This document shows positions 25,552-34,861 of a stretch of 64,000 nucleotides of DNA, one piece after another. Location of the stretch: the NCBI RefSeq assembly GCF_000719555.1, contig NZ_JOGX01000010.1, positions 62,001 to 126,000 of the forward strand, given 5' to 3'. The position numbers and the translations under genes are program-made. The stretch is from Streptomyces sp. NRRL F-5727. GTDB taxonomy: Bacteria; Actinomycetota; Actinomycetes; Streptomycetales; Streptomycetaceae. How positions within the stretch are numbered: the first letter of the stretch is position 1; every line of letters starts with the position of its first letter. The notes beneath the pieces are model-generated. The model was not told the origin of the DNA. It was given only the letters and a program-made list of their open reading frames with translations, and did no database searches.

Positions 25552-27591
25552 ATGGACACGTACGGCGTGGACGGGGGCGCGGGCGCCGACGCGCTGCTCG
25601 CCGTCCTGGAGCTGCTCGCCGGAGAGGGACTGCCCGGCCAGTTCGAGGCCCTCCTCGACGAGGCCCGCATCGCCGGGCTCGACGGAGCCGGACTCGCCCG
25701 ACTGGAGCGGGCCGTCACCCTCGCCCGCACCCTCCACACCGAGCGCGCCGTCGGCCGCGCCCGCGCCGACCAGCGGGGCGCCTCCCTCGCCGCGCTCACC
25801 GACACCGCGCGGGATCTGACGCTCAGCTACGACCTCGACGGCCTGCTCCGGATCGTCACCCGCCGCGCCCGCCGCCTCCTCGACCTCGACATGGCGTACG
25901 TGACCCTGCGCGGCCCCCAGGGCGCCTGCTACATCCGCGTCACCGAGGGCTCCCGCACCGGCGGCGACACCGGCGAGGCCACCGGGCCCGGGCTCAGCGT
26001 CGGACTGCGGATCGGCGCCGGCAACTGCCTCGGCGGTGTCGTCCAGCGCTCCGGCGAACCCGTCTGGACCCCCGACTATCCGGCCGACGAGCGGTTCACC
26101 AGCGGCCAGGCACCCGACCCGGCCGCCGCCCTCGACGACGCCGAGGTCGTCGACCCCGGCGACGAGGCCGTCCGCGCCGAAGGACTGCGCGCCATCGTCG
26201 CCGTCCCGCTCCGCAGCGGCGACTCCGTCATCGGCGCCCTCTTCGGCGCCGACCGCCGGGTCCGCGAGCACACCCCGCAGGAGATCGCCCTCCTCGGCGC
26301 CCTCGCCGACCTGGCCGCCCTCGCCGTCGAGAAGGCCGGCCTCCTCGACCGCACCCGCGCCGAACTCACCGAACTGGAGCGGGACAGCGCCCGCGTGCGC
26401 ACCAGCCTCACCCGGATGCGGCACGTCAGCGAGGCCCACGGCCGGATCATGAACCTGGTCCTCGCCGGCGGCGACCTCCCGCACGTCGCCAAGGCCGCCG
26501 GCGACGCCCTCGACGCCACCGTGATGGTCTGCGACCCCGGCGGCCGCCGCCTCGCCGCCAGCGGCGACTTCCCCGGCCTCGACGAGGACGCCGTCGCCAA
26601 GGCGTCCCTCGACGCCCACGCGCTGCGCCGGCCCGTCCTCGCCGCCGACGCCGTCTGGGTCGCCCCCGTCATCGCCGGCTCCGAGGACCTCGGCGGCCTG
26701 GTGGTCCGCGCCGAGGGCGGCCTCACCGAGGAGGACGAACGGCTCCTCGAACTCGTCGCCCAGTCCGTCGCCCTGCTCCTGCTCATGCAGCGCTCCAGCG
26801 CCGTCGCCGAGGGCCCCGTCCGCGACGAACTCCTCGACGACCTCATCGCCGACCCGCCGCACGCCCCGCAGCAGAGCGCCCGGCGCGCCCGCCGCCTCGG
26901 AGTGGACCTGCGCAAACCGCACGTCCTCGTGGTCGCCCGGCCGGAGGGCGGCGAACAGGGCCGGGCGGTCGTCTGGGCGTCCTCGTACGCGTACCGGCTC
27001 GCCGGCCTCAAGACCGTGCAGGGCGGCTGCATCGTGCTGCTGCTCCCCGGCGTGGACGCCTCCGCCGCCGCCGCGGCCGTCTCCGAGGAGCTCACCCCGC
27101 TCCTCGGCCACCCGGTCTCGGTCGCCGCCGCGGGACCCGGCGGCAGCCCCGACGCCGTCGGACCGCTGTACGCGGAGGCGCTGCGCTGCCTGGACGCGAT
27201 GAGCGCCCTCGGCGGTACGGGCTCCGCCGCGGCCGTCACCGACCTCGGCTTCCTCGGCATGCTGCTCTCCGACGACCACGACGTGGACGGCTTCGTGGAG
27301 AACGCGATCGGGCCCGTCCTCGACTACGACGCCGAGCGGCTCACCGACCTGACCCGCACCCTGGAGGCGTACTTCGCCTCCGGCGCCAGCCCCACCAACG
27401 CGGCCGAGGCGCTGCACGTCCACCCCAACACGGTCTCCCGCCGGCTGGAGCGGATCGGCGAACTCCTCGGCCCCGAATGGCAGAAGCCCGGCCAGGTCCT
27501 GGAGGTGCAGCTCGCCCTGCGGCTCCAGCGCACCCGCGAGGTGCTGGCCCGCCGCAGGGCCGCCACGGCCCCGGTCCGCCCGGCCGACTGA
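25552..27591 (+). CDS. PucR-family regulator with GAF domain
   Basis: A ~679-residue cytoplasmic regulator. Residues ~80-280 form a GAF sensory domain (LRIVTRRARRLLDLDMAYVTLRGPQGACYIRVTEGS...LRAIVAVPLRSGDSVIGALFGADRR). A central region and the C-terminal PucR HTH (LTRTLEAYFASGASPTNAAEALHVHPNTVSRRLERIGELLG) follow. ATG 25552, preceded by a G-rich ribosome site, is chosen over GTG 25516. Regulators of this kind often control secondary metabolism or purine and amino-acid catabolism; the target is not evident. Confidence 0.85.
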   Translation: MDTYGVDGGAGADALLAVLELLAGEGLPGQFEALLDEARIAGLDGAGLARLERAVTLARTLHTERAVGRARADQRGASLAALTDTARDLTLSYDLDGLLRIVTRRARRLLDLDMAYVTLRGPQGACYIRVTEGSRTGGDTGEATGPGLSVGLRIGAGNCLGGVVQRSGEPVWTPDYPADERFTSGQAPDPAAALDDAEVVDPGDEAVRAEGLRAIVAVPLRSGDSVIGALFGADRRVREHTPQEIALLGALADLAALAVEKAGLLDRTRAELTELERDSARVRTSLTRMRHVSEAHGRIMNLVLAGGDLPHVAKAAGDALDATVMVCDPGGRRLAASGDFPGLDEDAVAKASLDAHALRRPVLAADAVWVAPVIAGSEDLGGLVVRAEGGLTEEDERLLELVAQSVALLLLMQRSSAVAEGPVRDELLDDLIADPPHAPQQSARRARRLGVDLRKPHVLVVARPEGGEQGRAVVWASSYAYRLAGLKTVQGGCIVLLLPGVDASAAAAAVSEELTPLLGHPVSVAAAGPGGSPDAVGPLYAEALRCLDAMSALGGTGSAAAVTDLGFLGMLLSDDHDVDGFVENAIGPVLDYDAERLTDLTRTLEAYFASGASPTNAAEALHVHPNTVSRRLERIGELLGPEWQKPGQVLEVQLALRLQRTREVLARRRAATAPVRPAD

Positions 27592-27620
27592 CCCGCGCCC
27601 GACGCGCGGTCAGCCGGCCG
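27581..27620. terminator. Bidirectional hairpin at convergent stops
   Basis: An imperfect long dyad: CGGCCGACTGACCCGCGC and its near-complement GCGCGGTCAGCCGGCCG, spanning the stop codons of both convergent genes. Confidence 0.6.
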
Positions 27621-28938
27621 CGCGGCGCGTGCCGTAGCCCGTTCCGTACCCCGCCGCCTCCCACGCCGACCCGAGCACCGTCGCCGTGTGCGCGGCCGAG
27701 GCCAGCGTGATGTGCCGGTGCCAGCCCCGGTACGAGCGGCCCACGAAGTCCCGCAGCCCCGCCTCCTCGCCGACCGCGGCGAAGTCCCGGTCCACCCGCT
27801 GCGCCAGCTTCGTCAGCCGCAGCAGCGAACCGACCGTCGCCTGCGTCAGATCGCTGATCCACACCCGGGCCGGGCCCCGGCGCGGGTCGTCCCACTCGCC
27901 GAGCAGCATCAGCGGCCGCATCCGCTCCCCGCCGGGGGACGGCAGCGCCACCCGCACGGCGGTGGCCAGCGAGGTGCGCGAGGTCCGCGCGCCGCCGACC
28001 GTGTCCACCCAGCTCACCGGCCTGCGCAGTCCCTTCAGGGACTCCAGTATCTGGGCCGCCGGCAGCGGGCCCGCGCCGAAACCGGGCAGCGAGCGGTCCG
28101 CGATCGCCAGCCGCGAACCGGCCCCGATCCGCGCCACCACCGGCACCCCGGCGGCCGCGAGCCGGGTCAGCGCCGACCGGCCCGCGCCGCCCCGGATGTC
28201 CAGCAGCACCGGCTTGCGGGTGATGTCCGTCCAGCGGGCGGTGTCGAGGGCGGCGGCCACCGCGCACTCCTCCAGCGTCTCCTCGCCGGCCTCGTCGGGA
28301 ACCTCCGCGCGGTCGCGCCGCGTGCGGTCCTTCACCCACGGGTCCGGCAGGAACAGCCGCCAGTTGACCGGCGCGCTCAGCTCCTCGCCGGCGAACCACA
28401 CGCCGAACGCCTGCTGACCCTGGAAGACCTGCCCGCGCTCCGGGTCGAAGCGCCGGTCCACGCCCACCGAGTGCTCGCCGGCCTTCGGGATCGGCATCGG
28501 CCGCACCACCCACGCCTGCGGATGCCCGGCGCGCTCCAGGAACCGCCCGAGGGAGGCGCGCATCGGCTGCCAGTCCCAGGTGGAGCTGGAGATGAAGTGG
28601 TGCAGGCTCTGCTCGGCGGCCGGGCCGCCGATCTGCGCGGCGATGTTCCGGATCGACTTGCGGCCCTGCGCGGTGAGCAGCCCGTGCAGGTACTGCTCCG
28701 CCTTCAGCCGCTGGTCGCGGCGGGCGAAGCCGGAGAAGAGCGCGGTGGACAGCTCGGCGAAGACGTCATCGCCGGGACGGGGCGCGGCGGCCCGGGGGAC
28801 GGCGCGGACCCGGGGCCGCGGCACGGTCAGCGGCGCGGCCGCGGCGGCGGTCCCGTACTTGATGGCGACGGATGTACTTACGACACTCCTGCCCGTCCTG
28901 TCCGAAGGATGCGCAGCTGCCTCCTGCTGCTCCTCCAC
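27610..28938 (-). CDS. IS701-like transposase homologue, probably domesticated
   Basis: A ~442-residue protein matching the IS701-type DDE transposase fold: helical N-terminus (GRKSIRNIAAQIGGPAAEQSLHHFISSSTWDWQPMR), core with PKAGEHSVGVDRRF, and the C-terminal GRSYRGWHRHITLASAAHT block. In true IS701 enzymes the segment before PK-G-HSVGV reads about VIDDTGF; here it is VVRPMPI, so the first catalytic Asp is lost. No terminal inverted repeats or target duplication flank the gene. Such proteins occur in conserved positions beside regulators in Streptomyces and may act as DNA-binding proteins. GTG 28938 is the best start, but its ribosome site is 12 bases away. Confidence 0.75.
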   Translation of the reverse strand: MEEQQEAAAHPSDRTGRSVVSTSVAIKYGTAAAAAPLTVPRPRVRAVPRAAAPRPGDDVFAELSTALFSGFARRDQRLKAEQYLHGLLTAQGRKSIRNIAAQIGGPAAEQSLHHFISSSTWDWQPMRASLGRFLERAGHPQAWVVRPMPIPKAGEHSVGVDRRFDPERGQVFQGQQAFGVWFAGEELSAPVNWRLFLPDPWVKDRTRRDRAEVPDEAGEETLEECAVAAALDTARWTDITRKPVLLDIRGGAGRSALTRLAAAGVPVVARIGAGSRLAIADRSLPGFGAGPLPAAQILESLKGLRRPVSWVDTVGGARTSRTSLATAVRVALPSPGGERMRPLMLLGEWDDPRRGPARVWISDLTQATVGSLLRLTKLAQRVDRDFAAVGEEAGLRDFVGRSYRGWHRHITLASAAHTATVLGSAWEAAGYGTGYGTRRAAG

Positions 28939-29372
28939 CGTCGCCCGGTCACCCCCTCGCCGACGAGGTGGACCCGGCACCCGATTCGGCCGCCGGATGG
29001 TGGCCGGACCACCGTCCCGCCCCTGACCTGCGCTTCCGCCGCTCCAGCGGGGCCGTCACGGACACGTGAACGGCCCCGGGAGGTGCCCGTTCACCACTCC
29101 GTCACCCGGCGACGGTGGTCCGGCCACCACCCCCTGGCCGCCGCCTCCGATGGCCGGTACCCACCCGCCGGCGGCGGGTTCCGGACAGCTCCCGGGCGCG
29201 CCACGGGGTGAGCTGACAGACTCCGCGGACGGGCTTTGACCGGTCGCTCTCCGTCGCCGGACCATCGCAGAGCGAGGCGACACGGGCCCCGGTTAATGCC
29301 CCAGGCCGGCAGCGCCCGTGGCGCCTCGCACCATGCCGCGTCCACGCCCGCGCGCCCCTCTAACCTGGGGGT
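28939..29372. other. Intergenic region between the transposase homologue and crcB
   Basis: No gene is supported. The region holds a long-range perfect inverted repeat (28998-29016 with 29111-29129), an inner dyad GTGAACGG/CCGTTCAC, and TCGCTCT/AGAGCGA (29247-29278). Confidence 0.5.
28998..29129. repeat. Perfect 19-base inverted repeat, 132 bases end to end
   Basis: TGGTGGCCGGACCACCGTC (28998-29016) reappears as its exact reverse complement at 29111-29129. The intervening 94 bases contain the inner dyad GTGAACGG...CCGTTCAC. There are no coding features inside. This may be a non-autonomous element remnant or a long regulatory structure. Confidence 0.7.
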
Positions 29373-29786
29373 ATGGGAACGCGTGAGCAGGCACCGGTGG
29401 TCGCCGCGGTCGCGGCCGGCGGGGTGCTCGGCGCGTCCGCCCGCTACGCGGCCACCCTCCTCTGGCCCACCGCGCCCGGCACCTTCCCCTGGACGATCCT
29501 CCTGGTGAACGCGCTCGGCTGCGCCGCGATCGGCCTGCTGACGGTCTTCGCCACGGAGGCCCCGACCGCACCGCACCCGCTCCTGAGACCCTTCCTCGGC
29601 ACCGGGTTCTGCGGCGGCTTCACCACCTTCTCGACGTACGCGCTCGACACCCGGGTCCTGTTCGGCGCGGGCAGCCCCGTCGCGGGCGTCCTCTACCTCG
29701 GCGGGACCCTGCTCACCGCGCTCGCCGCCGTCGTCGCTGGCGTCGCCGCGGGCCGGGCCCTGTGGGTGCGGAGGGAGACGGCATGA
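29373..29786 (+). CDS. crcB: Fluoride channel subunit CrcB (first copy)
   Basis: A 137-residue, four-helix membrane protein of the Fluc family that exports fluoride passively as a dual-topology dimer. Hallmarks are [31 protein letters not shown] and [19 protein letters not shown], which lines the pore. Its stop overlaps the next start as ATGA; a second crcB follows after the DUF190 gene, so a heterodimer is likely. Confidence 0.93.
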   Translation: MGTREQAPVVAAVAAGGVLGASARYAATLLWPTAPGTFPWTILLVNALGCAAIGLLTVFATEAPTAPHPLLRPFLGTGFCGGFTTFSTYALDTRVLFGAGSPVAGVLYLGGTLLTALAAVVAGVAAGRALWVRRETA

Positions 29787-30151
29787 CACCGCCGCACACC
29801 GGTCCGGCGCTCCGGCTCACGGTCGTCGTCGGCGAGAACGACACCTGGCACCACCGCCCGCTCTCCACCGAGATCGTGCACCGCGCCCACGCGGCCGGAC
29901 TCGCCGGCGCCTCCGTCTTCCGGGGTGTCGAGGGCTTCGGCGCCTCCTCCCGCATCCACACCGCGCGGATCCTCTCGCTCAGCGAGAACCTGCCGGTGGC
30001 GATCCTGATCGTCGACGAGGAGGAGCGGATCCGCGCCTTCCTGCCGGAGCTCGACGAGCTGGTGACGGACGGTCTGGTGGTCCTCGACGCCTGCGAGGTG
30101 GTGCGCCGGCCGGGCTCCGCCGGCCCCCCGGAAGGGACACCGGCGGAGTGA
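29783..30151 (+). CDS. DUF190 protein between the two crcB genes
   Basis: A 122-residue soluble protein with the DUF190 pattern ([44 protein letters not shown]) and PII-like alpha/beta ferredoxin size. DUF190 genes are repeatedly found with crcB and may regulate the fluoride channel. Overlaps both neighbours (ATGA and GTGA), so the three genes are translationally coupled. Confidence 0.85.
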   Translation: MTPPHTGPALRLTVVVGENDTWHHRPLSTEIVHRAHAAGLAGASVFRGVEGFGASSRIHTARILSLSENLPVAILIVDEEERIRAFLPELDELVTDGLVVLDACEVVRRPGSAGPPEGTPAE

Positions 30152-30501
30152 ACTGGCTGTTCGTGGCCCTCGGCGCCGCCGTGGGCGCGCCGCTGCGCTA
30201 CCTCACCGACCGGGCCGTGCAGGCCCGCCACGACTCGGTCCTCCCCTGGGGGACCCTCGTCGTGAACGTCGTGGGCTCGTTCGTGCTCGGGCTGCTCACC
30301 GGCGTCACCTCGGCGCAGGCACAGCTGCTGCTCGGCACCGGTCTGTGCGGCGCCCTCACCACGTACTCGACCTTCTCGTACGAGACGCTGAAGCTGTACG
30401 AGGGCGGCGCGAAGGGGTACGCGGTGCTGAACGTGGCGGTCAGCCTGGCCGCCGGGCTCGGGGCCGTATGGCTCGGAACCGGGGCGGCCGGGCTGTTCTG
30501 A
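30148..30501 (+). CDS. crcB: Fluoride channel subunit CrcB (second copy)
   Basis: A 117-residue, four-helix Fluc protein with [31 protein letters not shown] and [16 protein letters not shown]. It starts at GTG 30148, overlapping the DUF190 stop. Paired with the first copy it probably forms a heterodimeric fluoride channel. No fluoride riboswitch is apparent upstream of the operon. Confidence 0.92.
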   Translation: MNWLFVALGAAVGAPLRYLTDRAVQARHDSVLPWGTLVVNVVGSFVLGLLTGVTSAQAQLLLGTGLCGALTTYSTFSYETLKLYEGGAKGYAVLNVAVSLAAGLGAVWLGTGAAGLF

Positions 30502-30579
30502 CCCTCCGTCATCCCGGTCCGTAGGTTGCGGCTCGAAGACAAGGGCCTCCAGGGAACCGGCAAGGGGGGCCGCGCGCCG

Positions 30580-31752
30580 TCAGCGGGGCAGCACCCGCGT
30601 CTCCACCGCGGGCAGGCCCTTCGCCCACCAGTGGTCGTACCGCCCGTACACCCGCGGATCGCGGGCGGCGAGCAGCCGTCCCAGGGACGCCGCCTCGGCC
30701 GCGAGGCCGTCCCAGTCGGCGGCCGTCAGCGGGTGGAAGGCGGCCGCCTCGATCCCGCCCTCGACCGGCCGCCAGGCGCCGGCCACGTATCCGTCGACCA
30801 GCAGCGTGGGCAGCACGTCGCCGTTGATCCGTATGACGTGCTTGCGGTACGCGGCCGGCACGATCCGGCTCCGGTCCGCGTACGCCAGCAGCGTGCTGTC
30901 CCACATCGCCATCAGGCGCGGCGGGGCCGGCGCGTCCCCGTCCGGGCGGACCGCGCCCGGCAGGTCGTACAGCACCGCCCCGGCCGGGCCCGCCAGGAGC
31001 TCGGCCGCGCCCTGCCGGACCAGCGCGTCGAGCGCCGCCCGGGCCCGGCCGCGCTGCACCAGGCCGAACTGGGCCAGGTCCGCCGCCGACGCGGGCCCGA
31101 AGCCCGCCAGATAGCGGCGGGCCAGCGTCTCCAGGCCCTCGGCCGCCGCCTCCGGCCCCGTCCGCACCGGCTCGGGCCCCGCCGCGACGAAGCCGGGCGA
31201 GGCGGTGTACTGCCACGGCGGGCCGCTCGGCACGTGCCACAGCGGCGCGTACTGCCGCAGCAGCCGTCCGGCCGCCGGGGTGAGGCTCCCGCCGCCCCAC
31301 GACTCCTCGGCCCGGGCCCGCAGTTCGTCGCCGGTGCGGGGCCGGGCCGCGTAGGCGAGGAGCCCGGGCAGCAGCGCGTCCGCGTCCTCCGGGGTGATCC
31401 CGGTGTCCGTGAACCGCCGGTCGCGCAGCCGGCTGCCGCGCAGCGTCGGCTCGACCGCCTCCCGGAAGGGCCGGTAGTCGTCGGCGTGGACGAGGTGCAG
31501 GGTGATCCGCATCAGGGTCGAGCGGACCAGCCGGAACCCCTCGGCGGCCGCGTCGAGTCCGGCCGGGTCGAAGTCCGCCACCCGGTTCCACAGCGCCACG
31601 TACGGCGAGCCGGGCTGCTGCGCCTGGAGCGCCACCGCCCGCCGGACCGCCTCCTCGACGCCGACGCGCTCCCGGGCCAGCAGCGACTGGCGGGCGAGCG
31701 TGGCCCGGTTGAGGGCGCGGGCGGTGAGGGCGGGCGGCGCGGTCGCGGTCAT
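30580..31752 (-). CDS. Winged helix DNA-binding domain protein (HTH_42/AlkX type)
   Basis: A 390-residue protein of the family formerly DUF1006. Typical sequence includes LARQSLLARERVGVEEAVRRAVALQAQQPGSPYVALWNRV, the LVHADDYRPFR block, and a C-terminal HPLTAADWDGLAAEA. Members bind DNA and include interstrand-crosslink glycosylases (AlkX/YcaQ) that protect producers of DNA-damaging antibiotics. GGAG lies five bases before ATG 31752. Likely its own transcription unit. Confidence 0.82.
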   Translation of the reverse strand: MTATAPPALTARALNRATLARQSLLARERVGVEEAVRRAVALQAQQPGSPYVALWNRVADFDPAGLDAAAEGFRLVRSTLMRITLHLVHADDYRPFREAVEPTLRGSRLRDRRFTDTGITPEDADALLPGLLAYAARPRTGDELRARAEESWGGGSLTPAAGRLLRQYAPLWHVPSGPPWQYTASPGFVAAGPEPVRTGPEAAAEGLETLARRYLAGFGPASAADLAQFGLVQRGRARAALDALVRQGAAELLAGPAGAVLYDLPGAVRPDGDAPAPPRLMAMWDSTLLAYADRSRIVPAAYRKHVIRINGDVLPTLLVDGYVAGAWRPVEGGIEAAAFHPLTAADWDGLAAEAASLGRLLAARDPRVYGRYDHWWAKGLPAVETRVLPR

Positions 31753-31797
31753 GGCTCCGATTGTGGCGCGTGGCACCGACAGTCCCGGTGCGGCGCC

Positions 31798-33012
31798 CTA
31801 CTGCTCGCGCAGCCCCCAGGGGGACCCGTACTCCGTGAGGAGGTCCAGGAAGGGGCGCGGGTCGAGGGCCTCGGCGCCGAGCACGCCCGAGCCGGTCCAG
31901 ACGCCGGTGGCCAGCAGTTCGAGCGCGACGACCGGGTTGACGGCGGTCTGCCAGACGACGGCCTGGGAGCCGTACTCGCGCATCGACCACTCGTTGTCGA
32001 CGACGTGGTAGAGGTACACCTCGCGCGGCGCCCCGTCCTTCACGCCCTTCACCCAGGTGCCGGCGCAGGTCTTGCCGCGCATCCGGTCGCCGAGCGTGGC
32101 CGGGTCGGGCAGGCAGGCCGCGACGACGTCGCGGGGGGAGACCCGGGTGCCGTCCGGGAGCGTCACCGGCTCGGTGCGGTCGAGCCCCACCCGGTGCAGT
32201 TCCTTCAGCGTCCGGATGAACTCCTCGCCCAGGCCGTACTTGAAGGTGACGCGGCGGGCGTCGACCCAGCGGGGGATCAGCAGCACCTCCTCGTGCTCCA
32301 CGTTCACGCACTCCACCGGGCCGATGCCCTCCGGGAAGTCGAAGACCTCCGGTTCGCTGAACGGCGGGGTGGTGAACCAGCCGCGGTCCGCCTCCCACAC
32401 CACCGGCGGGTTCAGGCACTCCTCGATGGTCGTCCAGATGGAGAACGACGGTGCGAAGTCGTAGCCGTCGACGGTCAGGTTGGCGCCGTCGCGGACCCCG
32501 ATCTCCTCGACGGAGTCGAAGAGCTCCTCGGCGGCGTAGCGGGCGAAGACGTCCGAGAGGCCCGGCTCCACGCCGAGGCCGACGAGCGCGAGCCGGCCCG
32601 CCTTCTCCCACTCCGCGGCCCGCTCGAACTGGGCGTCGCCGAGCTTCACCCCGCACTCCTCGTAGGGGCGCTCCGGGTGCGGCCGGGACAGCGACATCGC
32701 CATGTCCAGGTAGTGCGCGCCGGCCGCCAGCGCGGCCTCGAAGAGCGGCAGCACGAAGCGCGGGTCGGTCGCGTTCAGCAGGACGTCGCAGCGCTCGCGC
32801 TCCAGGAGGGCGGTGACCGCGGCCTGGTCGGAGGCGTCGATCCGGGCGGCGCTGAACCGGCCGCCGCCCTCGTCGCCGAGCGCGGCGACGGCCGCCTCGG
32901 CGCGGGACAGGTCGTAGTCGGCCACCACCATGTGCCCGAGGAAGGAGCGGCGGGCGGCGATCCGGGTGACGGCGGTCCCCACCCCACCGGCACCGACGAG
33001 CAGGACGCGCAT
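31798..33012 (-). CDS. Saccharopine dehydrogenase-like oxidoreductase
   Basis: A 404-residue Rossmann-fold oxidoreductase. It starts MRVLLVGAGGVGTAVTRIAARR with the dinucleotide-binding GAGGVG and has LERERCDVLLNATDPRFVLPLFEAALAAG and a catalytic domain with VEPGLSDVFARYAAEELFD. The family covers saccharopine reductases and carboxynorspermidine synthase-like enzymes; the substrate is not defined. AGGTGG precedes ATG 33012. Divergent from a TetR gene, which may control it. Confidence 0.85.
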   Translation of the reverse strand: MRVLLVGAGGVGTAVTRIAARRSFLGHMVVADYDLSRAEAAVAALGDEGGGRFSAARIDASDQAAVTALLERERCDVLLNATDPRFVLPLFEAALAAGAHYLDMAMSLSRPHPERPYEECGVKLGDAQFERAAEWEKAGRLALVGLGVEPGLSDVFARYAAEELFDSVEEIGVRDGANLTVDGYDFAPSFSIWTTIEECLNPPVVWEADRGWFTTPPFSEPEVFDFPEGIGPVECVNVEHEEVLLIPRWVDARRVTFKYGLGEEFIRTLKELHRVGLDRTEPVTLPDGTRVSPRDVVAACLPDPATLGDRMRGKTCAGTWVKGVKDGAPREVYLYHVVDNEWSMREYGSQAVVWQTAVNPVVALELLATGVWTGSGVLGAEALDPRPFLDLLTEYGSPWGLREQ

Positions 33013-33138
33013 ATCGACAAACCACCTCTCATCGTGATGAAAAGACAGGTCCCGGGAGTGCGCCCATGAAAGCCGTCCGCCCGGAGACGGGTCAACGGCG
33101 TTGGCATAACCTGAGAAGAAGAGGGGAGAGGGGCTCCT

Positions 33139-33858
33139 ATGCCTAAGAAAGTGGTGCCAGAGGAGGAGCGGCGCCGTCGAAAGCCGGTCAGGGCGGGAGG
33201 TGTCGTCCTCTCCGAGCGGCTCTACATCGAGACAGCCCTGCGCATGCTCCAGGAGCACGGCAGGGAGGGGCTGACCGTGCGCAGGCTCGGCGCGGCCCTC
33301 GGCGCCGACCCCAGCAGCCTCTACCGCTACTTCCGCGGCACCGACGACCTCCTGCTCGCCGTCGGCGACGAACTCGCCGGCCGCGCCCTGCGCGGCTGGG
33401 CGCCCACCGGGGACTGGCGGACCGATCTGCGCGAGCTCGGCCTGCGCGTCCACGCCGCCTATCTCGCCCACCCGCAGGCGGCGATCCTCACCGCCAGCCG
33501 GGTCAGCGGCCGGTCCCACGAGATCGCCGTCGACGAGGCCGTCCTCGGTGTGCTGCGCACCGCCGGGCTCCCCGACGCCGAAGCGGCCCGCGTCTACCAC
33601 GCCTTCATCGACCAGGCCCTCGCCTTCGCCGCCCTCGACGCGGCGGCCCTCGCGCTCCCGCACACCGCCCGCGCCGCGGACGAGGCCGTCTGGCAGGCCA
33701 CGTACGCGCGTCTCCCCGCCACCACCCACCCGCACATCGCCGCCACCGCCCCCCGGCTGGTCGCCCGCATGAACACCAGCGCCTACCCGACGGCGCTGGA
33801 GATGCTGCTGGACAGTGCGGCGGCGACCCTGGCGCGGACGGCGGGCCCCGCGGAGTGA
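33139..33858 (+). CDS. TetR-family regulator
   Basis: A 239-residue protein with a basic N-terminus, HTH at ~25-75 (YIETALRMLQEHGREGLTVRRLGAALGADPSSLYRYFRGTDDLL) and a TetR_C-type ligand domain with TASRVSGRSHE. GAGGGGAGAGGGG lies before ATG 33139. The 126-bp divergent spacing from the saccharopine dehydrogenase-like gene suggests that gene as target. Confidence 0.87.
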   Translation: MPKKVVPEEERRRRKPVRAGGVVLSERLYIETALRMLQEHGREGLTVRRLGAALGADPSSLYRYFRGTDDLLLAVGDELAGRALRGWAPTGDWRTDLRELGLRVHAAYLAHPQAAILTASRVSGRSHEIAVDEAVLGVLRTAGLPDAEAARVYHAFIDQALAFAALDAAALALPHTARAADEAVWQATYARLPATTHPHIAATAPRLVARMNTSAYPTALEMLLDSAAATLARTAGPAE

Positions 33859-33925
33859 CGGACGTGGGCGAGCCCACGGAAACACGTCTTGTCGATGCAG
33901 GGGTCTTCCCACTAACGTCGTTGAC

Positions 33926-34861
33926 GTGTTATCAGACGCGCATGACCCGGGGCGGCGGCCGGACGGAACGCCGAGTGGACACGGCGAGCGGCTCCACCGC
34001 CCCTCGCCCGTGCGCTCCCTCGACTTCGGCGAGCACCGTCTGACCTACCTCGCCGACGGCTTCGTCCAGCTCGCGCCGCGGGCCTGGTTCCCTGGCACCA
34101 CCGGGGAGACCTGGGAGCGGTACGCGGCCCATCTCGACGGCGACGGGCATCTGATGGCGTCCGTGGGCGGCCTGCTGGTGGAGTACCGCGGCCGAGCCCT
34201 GCTCATCGACACCGGGTACGGCCGACGGCGGACCGAGTCCGCCGACAGCTACCCGTTCCTCGGCGTCGAGGAGGGCGGCCGGCTGCCCGCGAACCTGGCC
34301 GGGTGCGGGGTGGACGTCGAGGCGATCGACACGGTCGCCTTCACCCACCTCCACGAGGACCACGTCGGCTGGGCCTTCAGCCCGGCCGCCGACGGTCCCG
34401 GACTCCACTTCCCCCGGGCGCGGTACGTCACCTCCCGGTACGAGTGGGCGCACTGGCGCGGCACCTTCTCGGACGCCCTCGCCCAGGAGCTGCGGGGCAA
34501 GGCCGTCGGTGTCGTGGACGGCGAGGAGATCTTCCCGGGCGTCACGGCCTGGGCGACCCCCGGACACACGGACGGGCACACCTCGTACGTGATCACCTCG
34601 GGCGACCGCCGGATGCTGGTCCTCGGCGACGCGCTGCACAGCGCCGTGCAGATCGAGCGCCCCGAGTGGCGGGTGCTCGTCGACGCGGGCCGCGACATCG
34701 CCGTGGAGACGCGGCTGCGGATCCTGAAGGAGCTGACCCGGCCTGACACGGTGGGGTTCGCGGGACACTTCGCCGACGTCGTCTTCGGACGGGTCGTCAC
34801 CGACGGCGGCCGGCACCGCTGGGAGCCGCTGGCGACCACCGCCGGCGGGGACTGTTGCTGA
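33926..34861 (+). CDS. Metallo-beta-lactamase fold hydrolase
   Basis: A 311-residue hydrolase of the quorum-quenching lactonase/MBL group. The zinc motif is THLHEDHVGW; other ligands are in TPGHTDGHTSY, LGDALHSAVQ and AGHFADV. GTG 33926 is the most upstream start that avoids the previous gene. No Shine-Dalgarno is present, but TTGTCG (33889-33894) and TAACGT (33913-33918) are spaced 18 bases and would place transcription start at the GTG, so a leaderless message is plausible. Substrate unknown. Confidence 0.8.
   Translation: MLSDAHDPGRRPDGTPSGHGERLHRPSPVRSLDFGEHRLTYLADGFVQLAPRAWFPGTTGETWERYAAHLDGDGHLMASVGGLLVEYRGRALLIDTGYGRRRTESADSYPFLGVEEGGRLPANLAGCGVDVEAIDTVAFTHLHEDHVGWAFSPAADGPGLHFPRARYVTSRYEWAHWRGTFSDALAQELRGKAVGVVDGEEIFPGVTAWATPGHTDGHTSYVITSGDRRMLVLGDALHSAVQIERPEWRVLVDAGRDIAVETRLRILKELTRPDTVGFAGHFADVVFGRVVTDGGRHRWEPLATTAGGDCC

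Noticed and set aside
29200..29372. Fluoride riboswitch before crcB
   Set aside because: No match to the conserved pseudoknot core was seen in the leader.
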